Assembly (NCBI RefSeq): GCF_902497895.1
Contig: NZ_CABVHQ010000015.1
Coordinates: 1-64,000, forward strand
DNA: 64,000 nt
Origin: Pseudomonas fluorescens
Lineage (GTDB): Bacteria; Pseudomonadota; Gammaproteobacteria; Pseudomonadales; Pseudomonadaceae
Direction of reading: 5' to 3'
The position numbers were made by a program, and so were the translations under genes. The notes under the pieces were generated by a model. It did not search any database and was not told the DNA's origin. It was given only the letters and a program-made list of their open reading frames with translations. Positions 1-10,011 of the stretch are shown here, piece after piece. Numbering within the stretch: position 1 is the first letter of the stretch; every line of letters starts with the position of its first letter.

Positions 1-99
1 GGGGGCTTGTCGGAACGCCGCACCGCCCCGCTCGGCTGCGCAGCAGTCGTAAAACCAGCGGATGCGTTCTACCTGGAAAACTGCGATTGCCGGTTTTAG

Positions 100-292
100 G
101 GCCGCTTCGCGACCCAGCGGGGGCAAGCCCCCTCGCCACAGTATTCGGCAGCCCTTAAAAGATGTGTAGATACCTATGCCCCCTGGGGAGAAGGTTAGGG
201 AGAGGGGTGGTTCTTGAGCCTGGCGAACAATCTGAAGCGTTCCTCGCACGATTTCGCTTAACTGACTGGCATTGGGGCAAGCCCGCTCCCAT
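100..292. repeat. REP-type intergenic palindromes (two copies)
   Basis: Two short elements read as gggggcaagccccctcgcc (around 117-136) and ggggcaagcccgctccc (around 273-290). They match the usual core of Pseudomonas REP sequences, which are GC-rich imperfect palindromes scattered between genes. No gene is supported between 1 and 333, so this stretch is treated as intergenic. Confidence 0.6.
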
Positions 293-333
293 ACAGATCT
301 GCGGTGTTTATGGATGGTCGCAGGGCACAGCTT

Positions 334-790
334 TCAACCCCGATACCGCAGGGCGTCCAGCAGCAAAGCAAAGGCGGGGGAGGCCTGGCGACGGCTGGGG
401 TAGTAGAGATGGAAGCCGGCAAATGGCGCGCACCAGTCCTCAAGCACCTGTACCAGGCGGCCATCTGCAATGTGTGGCGCGAGAAGGTCCTCAGGGATGT
501 AACTCAAACCGAATCCGTCCAGCGCTGCGTCGAGAAGCTGGTACACACCGTTGAACGTGACCTGGCCAGACACTCGAACTTTCAGGCTTTCCTCGCCTTT
601 TTTAAACTCCCAGGCATACAAGCCGCCATTGGTGGGCAGTCGCAGGTTATTGCATTGATGCGCCGTCAGATCGCGAGGTGTCCCGGGCAGCGAACGGTCG
701 GCAAAGTAGGCAGGGGAACCTACCCAGGACCTCCATGGCGACATCGTTGCTGCGAAGTTCGCGACGGGCAAAAGTGAAGGGCGCCAGCGG
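334..790 (-). pseudogene. LysR-family regulator, C-terminal fragment
   Basis: The minus-strand reading contains a typical LysR substrate-binding-domain end: GSPAYFADRSLPGTPRDLTAH, an LPTNGGLYAWEF segment, then FGLSYIPEDLLAPHIADGRLVQVLEDWC and a terminal YYPSRRQASPAFALLLDALR motif. The match starts abruptly near 735. Just upstream, the homologous-looking RRELRSNDVAMEV segment lies in another frame, which suggests an indel near 720. The helix-turn-helix half is absent. This is a decayed remnant, not a working regulator. Family assignment is confident; the original target is unknown. Confidence 0.7.
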
Positions 791-1089
791 CGTCTCGGGG
801 GATTGAGCGGCATAACCAACAGTTTTCATCGACAACCCTCTTGAGAAACGGAGAACTCATCCTTCACATACTAGAAAGGTTTGATAAATCGATTAAGGCC
901 AATAAGCCGCATAGAGTTATGAGGTGTGCTCATCAATCGAATCCGATTGTCACAGGCGTTGGCCATATGGAGGAGCCTCTGGGTGCTCTTGCGTCTTCCA
1001 TAGCTGTCATTGCAGTCATTAGCGCGGTTCGAAGGCGTTTATACTGCGCGACCTTTGACCCATGTTCATTCAACTGCCTCGGTACCCCT

Positions 1090-2619
1090 TTGAAGCGCGA
1101 TCTTCGACTTGCCACTTTGCTGACTTTCCTGGTGTGTGTATCCGTGGTGCTGCTGACTGTCTGGCAGATTTGGACCGCCCGCCAGAACACCTTGAATGAC
1201 ATCGAAACCGACACATTGAATTTGACCAATGCGCTCAACACTTACACCGACGGTACCTTCAAGCAAAGTGAAATCGTACTGCTGGATCTGACAGAAAGGA
1301 TCGAGAAAGACGGGACCGGCCCGCAGCAGCTCGAACGTCTGAGATTGCTGGTCGCTCAGGAGATGCAAACGCTTTCGCAGTTGAACAGCGTGGTGCTGTA
1401 TGACGCCCAGGGGAACTGGACGTTCTCGACCAACAATCTTGCTTCACTCGATAGCAACAACGCTGATCGTACATTTTTCCAGCATCACCGCGACAGTCCA
1501 GGCCGCGGCCTATTCATAGGCCCGGCGATTCTCAGTCGTGCCACCGGCGCCTGGGTGATTTCAGTCAGTCGACGTATTGATCATCCAGATGGAGGTTTTG
1601 CCGGGGTGATAGTCGCAACCATCAGCCTGGAGCACTTCCTCAAGCTGTATCGAACCATTCGCGTGGGGCAGTTCGGCGCGATCAGCCTGACCTCAGCCGA
1701 AGGGCGTCTTCTGGTGAGGTATCCCTTCAACGAGCAGGACATCGGTCGTGATCTGTCTGCTGCTCCAATATTTTCCGAGTTCCTGCGCAACACTTCGTCA
1801 GGCACCTTGGGTTTTAATTCAAAAGTCGATGGCATCCATCGCATCTATGGGTTCAAGAAAAGCGCTCAATATCCCGTCGTAACGACTGTAGCGGTAGGCC
1901 AGACCGAGGCCATGCAAGCCTGGTGGAGCCAGACAAAGCAATCCGCCGCCGTGGTGGCGCTGCTGTTGGGCCTTCTGGTTGCGCTGGGGCGCAGATTGAT
2001 TACCCACATCAATCGTCGTATTCGAGCCGAGAAAGAACTGCGAACCACCCAGACCGCGCTGATCGAGCTTAACCACCGGCTGGAGATCCTCGCCAGTGAG
2101 GACAAGCTCACCGGTCTCGCCAACCGCCGGCATTTCGATCAGTTTCTGGATATCGAATTCAAACGCGCCAAGCGACTTGCAAGCCCGCTGTCACTTATCT
2201 TGATCGACGTGGATTTTTTCAAAGGTTACAACGACCACTATGGGCATCTGGCCGGAGACGAATGCCTGCGGGTCATCTGTCAGTCGATCAAACACTGTGT
2301 GGGCCGTCCAGGTGACATGACGGCCCGCTATGGTGGAGAAGAAATCGCCGTGGTAATGCCCAATACGGATGAATCGGGAGCCCGCACGGTTGCCGAGGTG
2401 ATTCTGCGCGCTATCGCTGCCGAGCACCTGGCGAGTCCTTTCGGTATCGTGACCGCCAGTCTGGGGCTGGCGACTTATGTCGCCTACGACAGCGACCAGG
2501 ATGAAAAGGCGCTGATCGACCGTGCAGACCGCGCTCTTTACTCGGCAAAAACCCAGGGCAGAAATCGCCTGATTGTCGCCGCTGCGGGAGTGCAGGGCGA
2601 GGGTTGCGCCATAGTGTGA
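1090..2619 (+). CDS. Membrane-anchored diguanylate cyclase (Cache-type sensor, GGDEF)
   Basis: This gene is predicted to make the second messenger cyclic di-GMP from two GTP in response to a periplasmic signal. The protein has a first membrane segment near its start (LATLLTFLVCVSVVLLTVW), a roughly 240-residue periplasmic double-Cache-like region (FFQHHRDS, GPAILSRATGAWVISVSRRI), and a second membrane segment (VVALLLGLLVALG). A C-terminal GGDEF domain follows, with DKLTGLANRR, DVDFFKGYNDHYGH and the active-site signature GGEEI, an accepted variant of GGDEF/GGEEF. The frame stays open back to 841, but the residues before 1090 do not look like a native N-terminus. TTG at 1090, just before the KRDLRLATLLTF segment, is the likely start. 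No EAL domain is present. The gene is alone, with REP repeats downstream. Confidence 0.85.
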   Translation: MKRDLRLATLLTFLVCVSVVLLTVWQIWTARQNTLNDIETDTLNLTNALNTYTDGTFKQSEIVLLDLTERIEKDGTGPQQLERLRLLVAQEMQTLSQLNSVVLYDAQGNWTFSTNNLASLDSNNADRTFFQHHRDSPGRGLFIGPAILSRATGAWVISVSRRIDHPDGGFAGVIVATISLEHFLKLYRTIRVGQFGAISLTSAEGRLLVRYPFNEQDIGRDLSAAPIFSEFLRNTSSGTLGFNSKVDGIHRIYGFKKSAQYPVVTTVAVGQTEAMQAWWSQTKQSAAVVALLLGLLVALGRRLITHINRRIRAEKELRTTQTALIELNHRLEILASEDKLTGLANRRHFDQFLDIEFKRAKRLASPLSLILIDVDFFKGYNDHYGHLAGDECLRVICQSIKHCVGRPGDMTARYGGEEIAVVMPNTDESGARTVAEVILRAIAAEHLASPFGIVTASLGLATYVAYDSDQDEKALIDRADRALYSAKTQGRNRLIVAAAGVQGEGCAIV

Positions 2620-2654
2620 GGGGTGGCCTGACCACTCTCTCGCGGATGTACATC

Positions 2655-2770
2655 GATCCATGGTGGGAGCGAGCCTGCTCGCGATGGCGGCCTGACAGTC
2701 GACCTATCCCTCACGGATGTACCCAATCCCAATGTAGGAGCTGCCGAAGGCTGCGATCTTTTGATCTTGG
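2655..2770. repeat. REP-type repeats downstream of the diguanylate cyclase
   Basis: Two recognisable Pseudomonas REP units are present: tgggagcgagcctgctcgcg (from about 2664) and gtaggagctgccgaaggctg (from about 2733). They lie between the cyclase stop and a gene-poor stretch that runs to about 3450. No convincing coding region was found from 2771 to 3277. Confidence 0.75.
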
Positions 2771-3164
2771 CTTATGGTCGGTATACATATCCATGCCTGC
2801 GGTAACGGCTGTTTTGTCTTTATTGCGTGTCTCTTTGGCCAACACCGGAGTGCCGGCCCAGCCCAAAGGAGCATTATAGAGGTATTACGTCATGAGTTAG
2901 CTGCAACTCATTGATACATATAAAAAACTTAGGGGCAGGGTAGTCAAACGCCGCCACGGTAGCGCAGGTGCAGGTATGTAATTCGGGATTGCGCACTCGC
3001 CTCAGTCTTAGCCTGGCGGTCGGTCGAACAAGGCGGTCTAAAGTATCTTCAAGGAACGAAGCGAACAGAGTGTTGATGGTAAGAAATGCAGGACACTGGA
3101 AGCGAATTCGATTTATTTATCTCGAGGTCGGAGTAGTGAAATTCATTTTTACAGGGCTGATAAA

Positions 3165-3202
3165 TTATAACTCAACTAAACAGTCATTTAGTTGAGTTAT
3201 AA
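3165..3202. repeat. Perfect 16-bp inverted repeat with 6-nt loop
   Basis: The left arm TTATAACTCAACTAAA (3165-3180) and right arm TTTAGTTGAGTTATAA (3187-3202) are exact reverse complements around the loop CAGTCA. The element is AT-rich in a GC-rich genome, has no T-tract typical of a terminator, and sits in gene-free DNA at the left edge of the accessory island. It could be a relic of a mobile-element end or a protein-binding site; the sequence alone does not decide. Confidence 0.8.
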
Positions 3203-3277
3203 CTAAATCATCTTAAAGAGAGAGCAGGGCACAAGAGGGTTTTCCCTATTATTCAGGTCTTTTCACACCCGAAAATC

Positions 3278-3390
3278 TCACTCTGTTTGGGCTTTTTCCA
3301 GGTAATCCATCAGTTCAGCTGCGTCGTAAATCTGGAAATGTCCGTGTACCAGGTTCGCAAGTTTTGTCCAGTGAGTGCAATTACTGTGTA
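3278..3390 (-). other. Possible C-terminal gene remnant
   Basis: The minus strand reads a plausible protein tail ending in HFQIYDAAELMDYLEKAQTE followed by TGA at 3278-3280. There is no start codon or recognisable domain in the open stretch. I do not recognise the family. It may be the 3' end of a gene deleted when the island formed, or chance. Confidence 0.25.
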
Positions 3391-3458
3391 GCTGTGGCTT
3401 TTTAGTCGCCCATCACCTTACTGATTTTCGCTCCAGCGCGAGACAGCGCAATGTTCAC

Positions 3459-4050
3459 TCAGCGTGCCAACCAGACCGTCAATCCGCCACAGTGGCATCT
3501 TCACTTACGTGGCGGACGACTTCAAAACCATGAGTCTGCAACAGCATCTCGTATTCCTAGGGGCTCAGACTCGAATGGTAAAGCGGCTCTCCCTGAAAAC
3601 TGCCAATGGCTTCGCTCAATGCGGGACCGCTGGTGAACATCAACATTGATCTCAATTGGGAATGAGCCCTGAACCACTGCAAACATGCATCGCTGGTCTG
3701 CCTGCGATAAATGAAAGAAGCTGTTCCAGGCCAGGATACCGGCGAACTTTTCACCCAGCTGCAGATTTCGCCTATCAGCCGTCAGCCAACGCTGCTGTGC
3801 AAAACGCTGGCGGCATAAACGGACCAGCGAATCCGAAGCGTCAACACCCGTGACGTTATGTCCGAGCTCGATCACATACCGAGCGACAGGTTCACCGGAT
3901 CCACAGCCCAGATCCAGAACAGATCCACGACCACCCATAGCCTGATGAAAACGTTCGAACCCATGGCGCTCGATAAACCGATCGGCACGCCGACGATCCC
4001 ATGCCAGAGCGAAACGTTCGTAGAGCTATGTGATTGGCCGATTCGTGCAT
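3459..4050 (-). pseudogene. Class I SAM-dependent methyltransferase, multiply broken
   Basis: Pieced together across frames, the minus strand encodes a small-molecule methyltransferase: MHESANHIA, then YERFALAWDRRRADRFIERHG, then the SAM-binding glycine loop VLDLGCGSGEPVARY, GVDAS, and FAGILAWNSFFHLS. There are at least four lesions: a short deletion or frameshift near 4025, a frameshift near 3655, an in-frame TAG after HSSLSP near 3560, and an indel near 3490. The gene is therefore inactive. The intact family has about 200 residues. Its presence at the left edge suggests it belonged to the host chromosome before the island arrived. Confidence 0.8.
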
Positions 4051-4158
4051 GGAGTGGGTCCTGAAGGCTCAAAGGGTGAATAGCCAAGATGGCTGCTTGA
4101 AAAGCACCCTGGGGAAGGCCCACGGGGAATATCTAGTACTACGCATAATGTATATTAT

Positions 4159-4207
4159 GTTAAACGAGGTGCTATGTTAGATATGTTCATCAGCTGTTCA
4201 TTTTCAC
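4159..4207. repeat. Left copy of an imperfect direct repeat flanking the defence region
   Basis: This 49-bp stretch begins GTTAAACG and contains ATGTTCATCAGCTGTTCA 24 bp further on. It lines up without gaps with 38811-38859, which has GTTAAACG and, at the same spacing, ATGTTCATGAGCTGTCCA; by eye 36 of 49 positions match. It lies in the gene-poor stretch 4051-4519, where no coding region is convincing on either strand. It may be a decayed attachment site or the same mobile-element relic twice. Confidence 0.45.
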
Positions 4208-4519
4208 CATTCTGTGTCGGTTTTTCATGAACCTGTGTCGGGTTGAATATCAACGACTTAGCCAAGAATGCCCCGCCTTGACCTGACGCTGGCACTCATT
4301 AATCAGTGTCGCCCGGTGACGCATTTCGCCAGCGTCTACAATATTCGAAACTCTATTAATGATCTTACGATGCTGGTGTCCGCATGGTGTCACCGTTTGT
4401 CCCTTTTCCGATGTTTTGCCCGTACGCCCAGTGGCGACCATCTGGCTTGGCTCAATTTCCGGAGAATAACGAACTGCGAGCTCGGCTTGAAGCTGTAGAT
4501 GAGTCCTGCTTTCCATTCG

Positions 4520-5211
<692 letters not shown>

Positions 5212-5214
5212 GCT

Positions 5215-6426
5215 CTAGTCCTTGAGAAGCTTGCGATAGTCCGCGTGCCATCCAACCTGAAGGTCGATGGCCAGTACCTGAAAGGTGCCTCGAACGTAGT
5301 AGTGTCCCTGCCAACTGGGGGCGATGGGCTCAACTTGATTTGGGGCAAATTCGTGAGTCCAGCGCAGAAGCTCCAAACCCTTGGCTCGCACTTGGGAGGC
5401 GCTGAGATCCTCGCAGTCCTCGGCCATCTGAACATGCCGATCTGACCAGTGCTCGGCGAGCTTGGCGTCGTAGCCTGCGATCTTCGAGCGCATCTGCGGA
5501 TTATCGACGATCCATTTTGATCGCTGCTCCTTCGCTCGCCATTGCTCGCGAACAGCCCTGGACACGTCGGATCCCTTTCCATCGACCAAGGCAATCTGGC
5601 GGTACAGCATTCCGTCAGCTTCATAGTCCTCGGGGTGGCTGACCAGATCGAACTCGGCTACAAGTTTCTCCTCCTCCAACTGCGCAATGATTGAGGAAAT
5701 ACAATGTTCCATCTCACTGCGCTGGATGACCCGCTCACGCTTACCGCAAAGGGTATAGATGACTTGCTGATCCCACCATGCCAGCAAACGTTCGGCTGCC
5801 TTAAGTCGTTGCTCCTTGGGAAGGATGTGCAATCTTTTAGAAACCACGTCAGGGATTTGCCCGATGGTGACGCTGTCCTGCTGAATGTGAATTCGTCGGA
5901 GCAGACTCAGTCTGACCGAAGCATCGAGAGCAAGAAACGCTTCACAGCCAGCGGCACGTGGCCCATGAGGAACTTTGTCACCAGCAGACTTTGCGCTAGC
6001 ACGCTCCTCGACCACTCTGGCAGCCTCTTCAACTAGTGCCTTGAGTAGCACATCGCGATCAGCGTGCGTGTCGCACAGGGCCTGCAGTGGTGAGTTGTCC
6101 GGCACCTTCCCCACCGAAACAAGATGGAAGGTCGTATCGGCGAGTGACACCAACGGCAAGGCATCGATCCACACTCTGATTGTCTTCCACAACGCTACGG
6201 ATGCCAGACTGACAGGAGGAGGGTTTTCCTGGACGGAATGCTTGAGCTGAAAGAGCAGCTTCTGCCCGTTGGCCTTGAGCTCTACATCGTCCAGTCTCTC
6301 CACGGCCACGGCGGCGTCATCAGCGGTCTGAGACAACAGCGTCAGCAATGCAAACTGGCTCTGATAGTAAAATCCCAAGGCGGCTGGCGACGCGTCATGA
6401 ACCGTATTTGATTCTGTGTTATCCAT
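5215..6426 (-). CDS. ABC-3C system large (effector-side) component
   Basis: This 403-residue protein begins with SPAALGFYYQSQFALLTLLSQ followed by AVERLDDVELKANGQKLLFQLKHS. That is the N-terminal nuclease-like module (restriction-endonuclease-fold style, D...QLKH) seen in large components of ABC-3C and DUF4297-type defence proteins. The C-terminal part (HYYVRGTFQVLAIDLQVGWHADYRKLLKD) is a family-typical end domain. ATG at 6426 follows a GGAGG by 13 bases; an in-frame GTG at 6435 is closer to it, so the start could be either. First gene of the minus-strand operon with the middle component and truncated ATPase. Role: predicted DNA or RNA cleavage on phage infection; inferred, not shown. Confidence 0.7.
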   Translation of the reverse strand: MDNTESNTVHDASPAALGFYYQSQFALLTLLSQTADDAAVAVERLDDVELKANGQKLLFQLKHSVQENPPPVSLASVALWKTIRVWIDALPLVSLADTTFHLVSVGKVPDNSPLQALCDTHADRDVLLKALVEEAARVVEERASAKSAGDKVPHGPRAAGCEAFLALDASVRLSLLRRIHIQQDSVTIGQIPDVVSKRLHILPKEQRLKAAERLLAWWDQQVIYTLCGKRERVIQRSEMEHCISSIIAQLEEEKLVAEFDLVSHPEDYEADGMLYRQIALVDGKGSDVSRAVREQWRAKEQRSKWIVDNPQMRSKIAGYDAKLAEHWSDRHVQMAEDCEDLSASQVRAKGLELLRWTHEFAPNQVEPIAPSWQGHYYVRGTFQVLAIDLQVGWHADYRKLLKD

Positions 6427-6907
6427 AACCTGCACAAAGCCTCCTAATACAGCAAGTGATGCAAATTTGCCAACCGGGAAAATGATACCAGAGTGCCATC
6501 CAAGAAAGTCAGGCGAGGCCATAACGTGTCACTGGGCTAGGATCTGAGTTCCTACATGCCGTCAAGCGACTACCGAGAAAAACCATGACGAGATCTTTCC
6601 GTATCCGTCGGATCTTGGGTAGTGCTTCTCCCTTTGACGCGTCCTACCTCACGATAAAAATCTGGCAAAACGGCTTTGAACGCTGTCATAAATTGTCTCA
6701 GCTGAAGTACGTTTCATTCTTGAAATCGTCTTCTTTTGACGGTACACCCTGTCCGATTGTCAGTCGGAGCTAGATTGCGTGCTGACAGACCCTTTGCTCA
6801 GGCGTATTGACCCTTTGTACTCAAACCGAAATCACTCAGCCGGTGTCGAAACCGCGCGACTGTTTCAAACCTTTTGCTACGCTGCCCTCTTCCACGGAGG
6901 ATTCACA
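6427..6907. other. Gene-poor spacer
   Basis: A short open frame at 6585-6773 on the plus strand has no recognisable features. Nothing else was found except the promoter side of the ABC-3C operon (GGAGG near 6440 on the minus strand) and the leader of the small gene at 6908. Confidence 0.5.
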
Positions 6908-7117
6908 ATGTCCAGCACAGACCTGCTCCCTTCCCTGCTCTTCAAGATCAATCAAAACCAACTCGCCCTCGAAGCCGCGATCATGGAACTCACGCTCTGG
7001 GTCGAGCAGCGCGGATCAGCAGATGTCGCCGGCAATGTACGCGGTGCTTTGGCCACAATGAGCAAGAATGAAGAGTTCATAAACATGACGTTTGCGGTGC
7101 TGATGTCGCCGGAGTGA
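6908..7117 (+). CDS. Small conserved protein, 69 aa (paralogue at 62320)
   Basis: This gene starts at an ATG behind a good ribosome site (GGAGG, seven bases upstream) and encodes a 69-residue helical, mildly acidic protein. It is clearly homologous to the gene at 62320-62535 in the same window: both read LLPSLL-KIN-NQLALEAA, W-V-E-Q-R, NVRGAL-T, KNEEFI and AVLM-PE. I recognise it as a small family common in Pseudomonas accessory DNA but know no function. It ends convergent with the reverse transcriptase gene. Both copies lie beside defence, competition or transposon remnants. Confidence 0.8.
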   Translation: MSSTDLLPSLLFKINQNQLALEAAIMELTLWVEQRGSADVAGNVRGALATMSKNEEFINMTFAVLMSPE

Positions 7118-7143
7118 GTAGGTTTCGAGCTTGTTAGACTAGC

Positions 7144-7160
7144 CGGGCCTCGTTGGCCCG
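7144..7160. repeat. GGCC hairpin, copy 1
   Basis: CGGGCC-TCGTT-GGCCCG forms a six-base-pair stem just after the 69-aa gene, followed by gaaggggcg. The same hairpin plus gaaggagcga recurs at 10640-10656 and, weaker, near 18286-18304. There is no T-tract, so it is not a classical terminator, though it may act as a 3' stabiliser or attenuator. Confidence 0.6.
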
Positions 7161-7241
7161 AAGGGGCGCCCCCCCATCGACGGCTTAACTTAAGCGTAGC
7201 GTCAATCTTCGAAATCAGACGCAACGACTCGCTCGATGATT

Positions 7242-8948
7242 TCAATAGAGATCATCGGGATCTTCTAGTGGATCGTCGTCCTCGCCAGCCTCTTCTATCT
7301 CATGTTCGACCCCATCCTCCTCGTCCCGACTTGTTGAATCGAAATATTCCTCGTCCATGTTATCGAATTCGAAGTTGTCATCGATTTCCTCGTCCGTGTT
7401 AAACCGGGCTTCACCGTGCGCGGTTGCTTTGAGAACGAAGATGGGCGGAATCTTGGCTTCTTGACTGTAAAATCCGACACCTGCGGCCAGCAGCACACCG
7501 AAGCATGGGTGCCCCTGGATAAACGACAAATCGGTATTGCCAAGCCATCGCCTTCGTCCGCCCTCGTACGCCATCAGCCAATGGGTTCCATAAAGGGCTT
7601 CGGGGGACACGAGGGCTTGCAGGCTTGATACATCAATTAGGTTATCTACATAGCCACTGTGATACAGGTCAAGAGCGATGAGAGAACATACTGAACTCTC
7701 AACCCGCAAGACTTGCTCAATTAGCGATGCTTTGAGCGTGATTCCGATTTCCTTACTCAACCACAGAAGCCACGCGGTTTCACTGTGGTGATTCGCCGCT
7801 GAGGCGGATTCCAAAAGGTTGCTGCAGAAATCGGTGATTGCGATGAGGTTCAGCGGATATCCGTGATGATGGTAGGTCGCGAGGATCTGGGTAATCACCT
7901 GCAAGGTATTCGGAAAGCCGTAGCCGCACTTCAGTAAATAGGCTTCGGCAATGGGCCAGTTCGGGATCTTGATGATGGTGGATGACAGCTGTTTGAGGCC
8001 GTACTTCACCAAGCTTTCATCTTTAAATCTCGACTCCAAGGAGAACAGCATCTCAAAGTAATAATGGATGTCATCCTTTTGCTGCCTGATCATCGCGGAA
8101 ATCTGGAGCTTTTTCAGACTGTATTTCCATGACTCCTGCACCAGCTCGCGCACCTCCACAATTCGTGTCTTGGACGCATTGATCTGCAGCTCAAACGAAC
8201 TGACGCATTTTATGATTACCGCAAGCGCCCTCTCCGCTTCTTCCCGCCGGTTGAAGAAAAACGTGAAATCGTCGACGTACCGAAAGCCCTTCGGCCAAGC
8301 TCCGAGTTCCTCGTGGATCGCCTTATCGATGGAAACGCCGATGATTTCGGCAATGATGTGAGAGGTATCGGGGCCGATAGGAAGCCCGACAGTTTGCCCG
8401 TCCTGAGTCCCCATGCATCGACCGTCGAGGATGTTGCCGAAGTGTTGTGCGGTCTTCTTCTTATTCGTCTTCGCGACGGCTTTGGTGTGAAGAGCCCAAG
8501 GAATGGTGTGGGTGTACACCGTAGGAAAATAGCTTGAGATGTCCGTGACAAGAGCGTAGCGAGCACCTGCGGATTGCCGAACGCGCTCCTCGTAGAGGTC
8601 TGTGAACTTGGTCAGATCAATCGCCCGCAAGCTACCCCCTGACCCTGGGATGCTGCGGGATATTTCGCTCGTTTCGTAATGTTCTTGTATGCGGGGCCAG
8701 TACTCACAAATATCTCTAGCCAGTCCATAAAAATTGACCGGATTGATGATGGATGTGATACGTCTGCTGTACGACGATCTAGCAACCGAGAAGCGCTCGC
8801 CTAGTGACAGCACAGAATTTTTTTTGGCCAACTCGGCGTCCCAGGGCGCTTGGATATGACTCAAATTGGCCGCAAGCTGTTTAGTGCTGAACCCGGTAGG
8901 AAGCTGGACGGGAAAGTAGCCTTTCGCAAGCAGGTCTTGGAGTTCCAT
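7242..8948 (-). CDS. Defence-type reverse transcriptase (UG/DRT class)
   Basis: A 568-residue RNA-directed DNA polymerase. Motif A is VTDISSYFPTVY with D136, followed by YTHTIPWALH, a signature of the unknown-group (UG) defence reverse transcriptases. Motif B is GLPIGPDTSHIIAEI (188-202), and motif C is YVDD (224-227). There is no group II intron maturase domain or HNH, and no domain V/VI-like RNA was noticed, so it is not an intron protein. A long helical C-terminal region follows the fingers/palm, and the last roughly 50 residues are strikingly acidic (runs of D and E ending EDPDDLY). UG enzymes often use a nearby non-coding RNA; the 145 bp upstream (8949-9093) would be the first place for one. 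ATG at 8948 has AGGGACG upstream. The exact DRT subtype cannot be fixed by eye. Confidence 0.85.
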   Translation of the reverse strand: MELQDLLAKGYFPVQLPTGFSTKQLAANLSHIQAPWDAELAKKNSVLSLGERFSVARSSYSRRITSIINPVNFYGLARDICEYWPRIQEHYETSEISRSIPGSGGSLRAIDLTKFTDLYEERVRQSAGARYALVTDISSYFPTVYTHTIPWALHTKAVAKTNKKKTAQHFGNILDGRCMGTQDGQTVGLPIGPDTSHIIAEIIGVSIDKAIHEELGAWPKGFRYVDDFTFFFNRREEAERALAVIIKCVSSFELQINASKTRIVEVRELVQESWKYSLKKLQISAMIRQQKDDIHYYFEMLFSLESRFKDESLVKYGLKQLSSTIIKIPNWPIAEAYLLKCGYGFPNTLQVITQILATYHHHGYPLNLIAITDFCSNLLESASAANHHSETAWLLWLSKEIGITLKASLIEQVLRVESSVCSLIALDLYHSGYVDNLIDVSSLQALVSPEALYGTHWLMAYEGGRRRWLGNTDLSFIQGHPCFGVLLAAGVGFYSQEAKIPPIFVLKATAHGEARFNTDEEIDDNFEFDNMDEEYFDSTSRDEEDGVEHEIEEAGEDDDPLEDPDDLY

Positions 8949-9093
8949 GGCGTCCCTTCTCTGGCATCGTTCGAAGAGAACATCTTACTGTGGAAAGCCA
9001 AACGTCGACATCCTACGGTGCTGCCTTGTCAGAATTACCTTTTTTTCGGCAAAGCTAAGGCGATAGGCAAGCAATCATTGGGATGCAACTGAT

Positions 9094-9411
9094 TTGTACA
9101 CAACCGCCCCTCTCACCGCCCTCGAGGTCTGCCAAGTACTGACGGACGTCGCGCTCGGCAAACGCTTCATAACGCGAAGCTCCATCCAATCATGGAATGA
9201 GATCTACCACGGCCTCATGCCCGTGGAGACTGGTGGCTGGCAGCTCACGCTTTTCAATGACTGTGACACCCTGGACTACTGCGAGTACTGCAGATCGCCT
9301 GATGGCCGAGTCGGTACACTTGACCCCTGGCAACGCGACGGAGCTGATCCTGTCGAGCTATTGAGCACCTGGGAGCGAGAACAGCTTGAGCGGCTGCTCG
9401 CTGGGCTCTGA
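9094..9411 (+). CDS. Small conserved protein (DUF7693-like), intact copy
   Basis: This 105-residue protein reads PLTALEVCQVLTDVALGKR, SIQSWNEIYHGLMPVE, LFNDCDTLDYCEYC, SPDGR and ends LLSTWEREQLERLLAGL. The Cys-rich DYCEYC segment could bind a metal. Two more copies, both damaged, lie at 18361 and 20605. I recall the family from Pseudomonas as DUF7693, unchecked. The start is uncertain: TTG at 9094 lines up with the homologues about eight codons in, and no ATG is in frame. Function unknown. Confidence 0.7.
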   Translation: MYTTAPLTALEVCQVLTDVALGKRFITRSSIQSWNEIYHGLMPVETGGWQLTLFNDCDTLDYCEYCRSPDGRVGTLDPWQRDGADPVELLSTWEREQLERLLAGL

Positions 9412-9669
9412 GCATGCATGCAAAACGGCAGGCGAATGTTTGGCCACTTCAGTCATCTCGAAAGCTGCATTCAAGACTGTAGCTATGACATCATTTTCAT
9501 CACAAACGGTTGCCGCCAAGGCTTGGTAGGCTTACCAGGATTTTTAACCTGCACTCCAGGTAACCTGCCAATCTGCGATGCAACCACTAATATAACAGCC
9601 CTGCCCTCACCAACTGCTCAATGTACCAATCGAATAGCTAGTGCCTGGCTTCCGAATAGGAGTAACAAC

Positions 9670-9951
9670 TTGTTGAACCGTCCCGACAAAGACGCGCTCC
9701 GTACAATGCTGGCATCGCAAGTTCAAGAAAAGCTGCAGCACGACCCAGACGCGGTAACGACCTATGCAGCCAAGCCTGAACCAGAGCGCAAACCTTACGC
9801 GAGCAAGCCCACGGTTCAGGACAAGGCATTTCACAAGGAGCTCGAGCAGATGCGTGCAGACGCTGAAGCCGGAGTGATACGTGCGCCTAAGGGCGAGCCG
9901 GAAGACGCGGCGCCCCTTAGTCTTAGGCTTAATGATTATCCAGATCTGTAA
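9670..9951 (+). CDS. Small charged conserved protein
   Basis: The supported coding part starts at tandem TTG codons (9670/9673) seven to ten bases after AGGAG (9658-9662). It reads LNRPDKDALRTMLASQVQEK, then TYAAKPEPERKPYASKPTVQDKAF and an acidic end. The frame is open further upstream, but those residues look non-native. The NRPDK and TYAA-PERKP patterns recall a small Pseudomonas family of unknown role. No membrane segment or signal is visible. It stands alone between the DUF7693-like gene and the exonuclease. Confidence 0.6.
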   Translation: MLNRPDKDALRTMLASQVQEKLQHDPDAVTTYAAKPEPERKPYASKPTVQDKAFHKELEQMRADAEAGVIRAPKGEPEDAAPLSLRLNDYPDL

Positions 9952-10011
9952 AACCAACCGCCCTCAATTCATAGATTGAACAGCTTGCATAATCAGGAGG
10001 GCGACCTTGCC

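Noticed and set aside
1819..2661. Long minus-strand open frames opposite the diguanylate cyclase
   Set aside because: They are antisense to a clear GGDEF gene and show no domain; typical high-GC shadow frames.
4250..4516. Open frames on both strands in the 4051-4519 stretch
   Set aside because: Neither has a ribosome site with recognisable protein features, and neither continues the truncated ABC ATPase.
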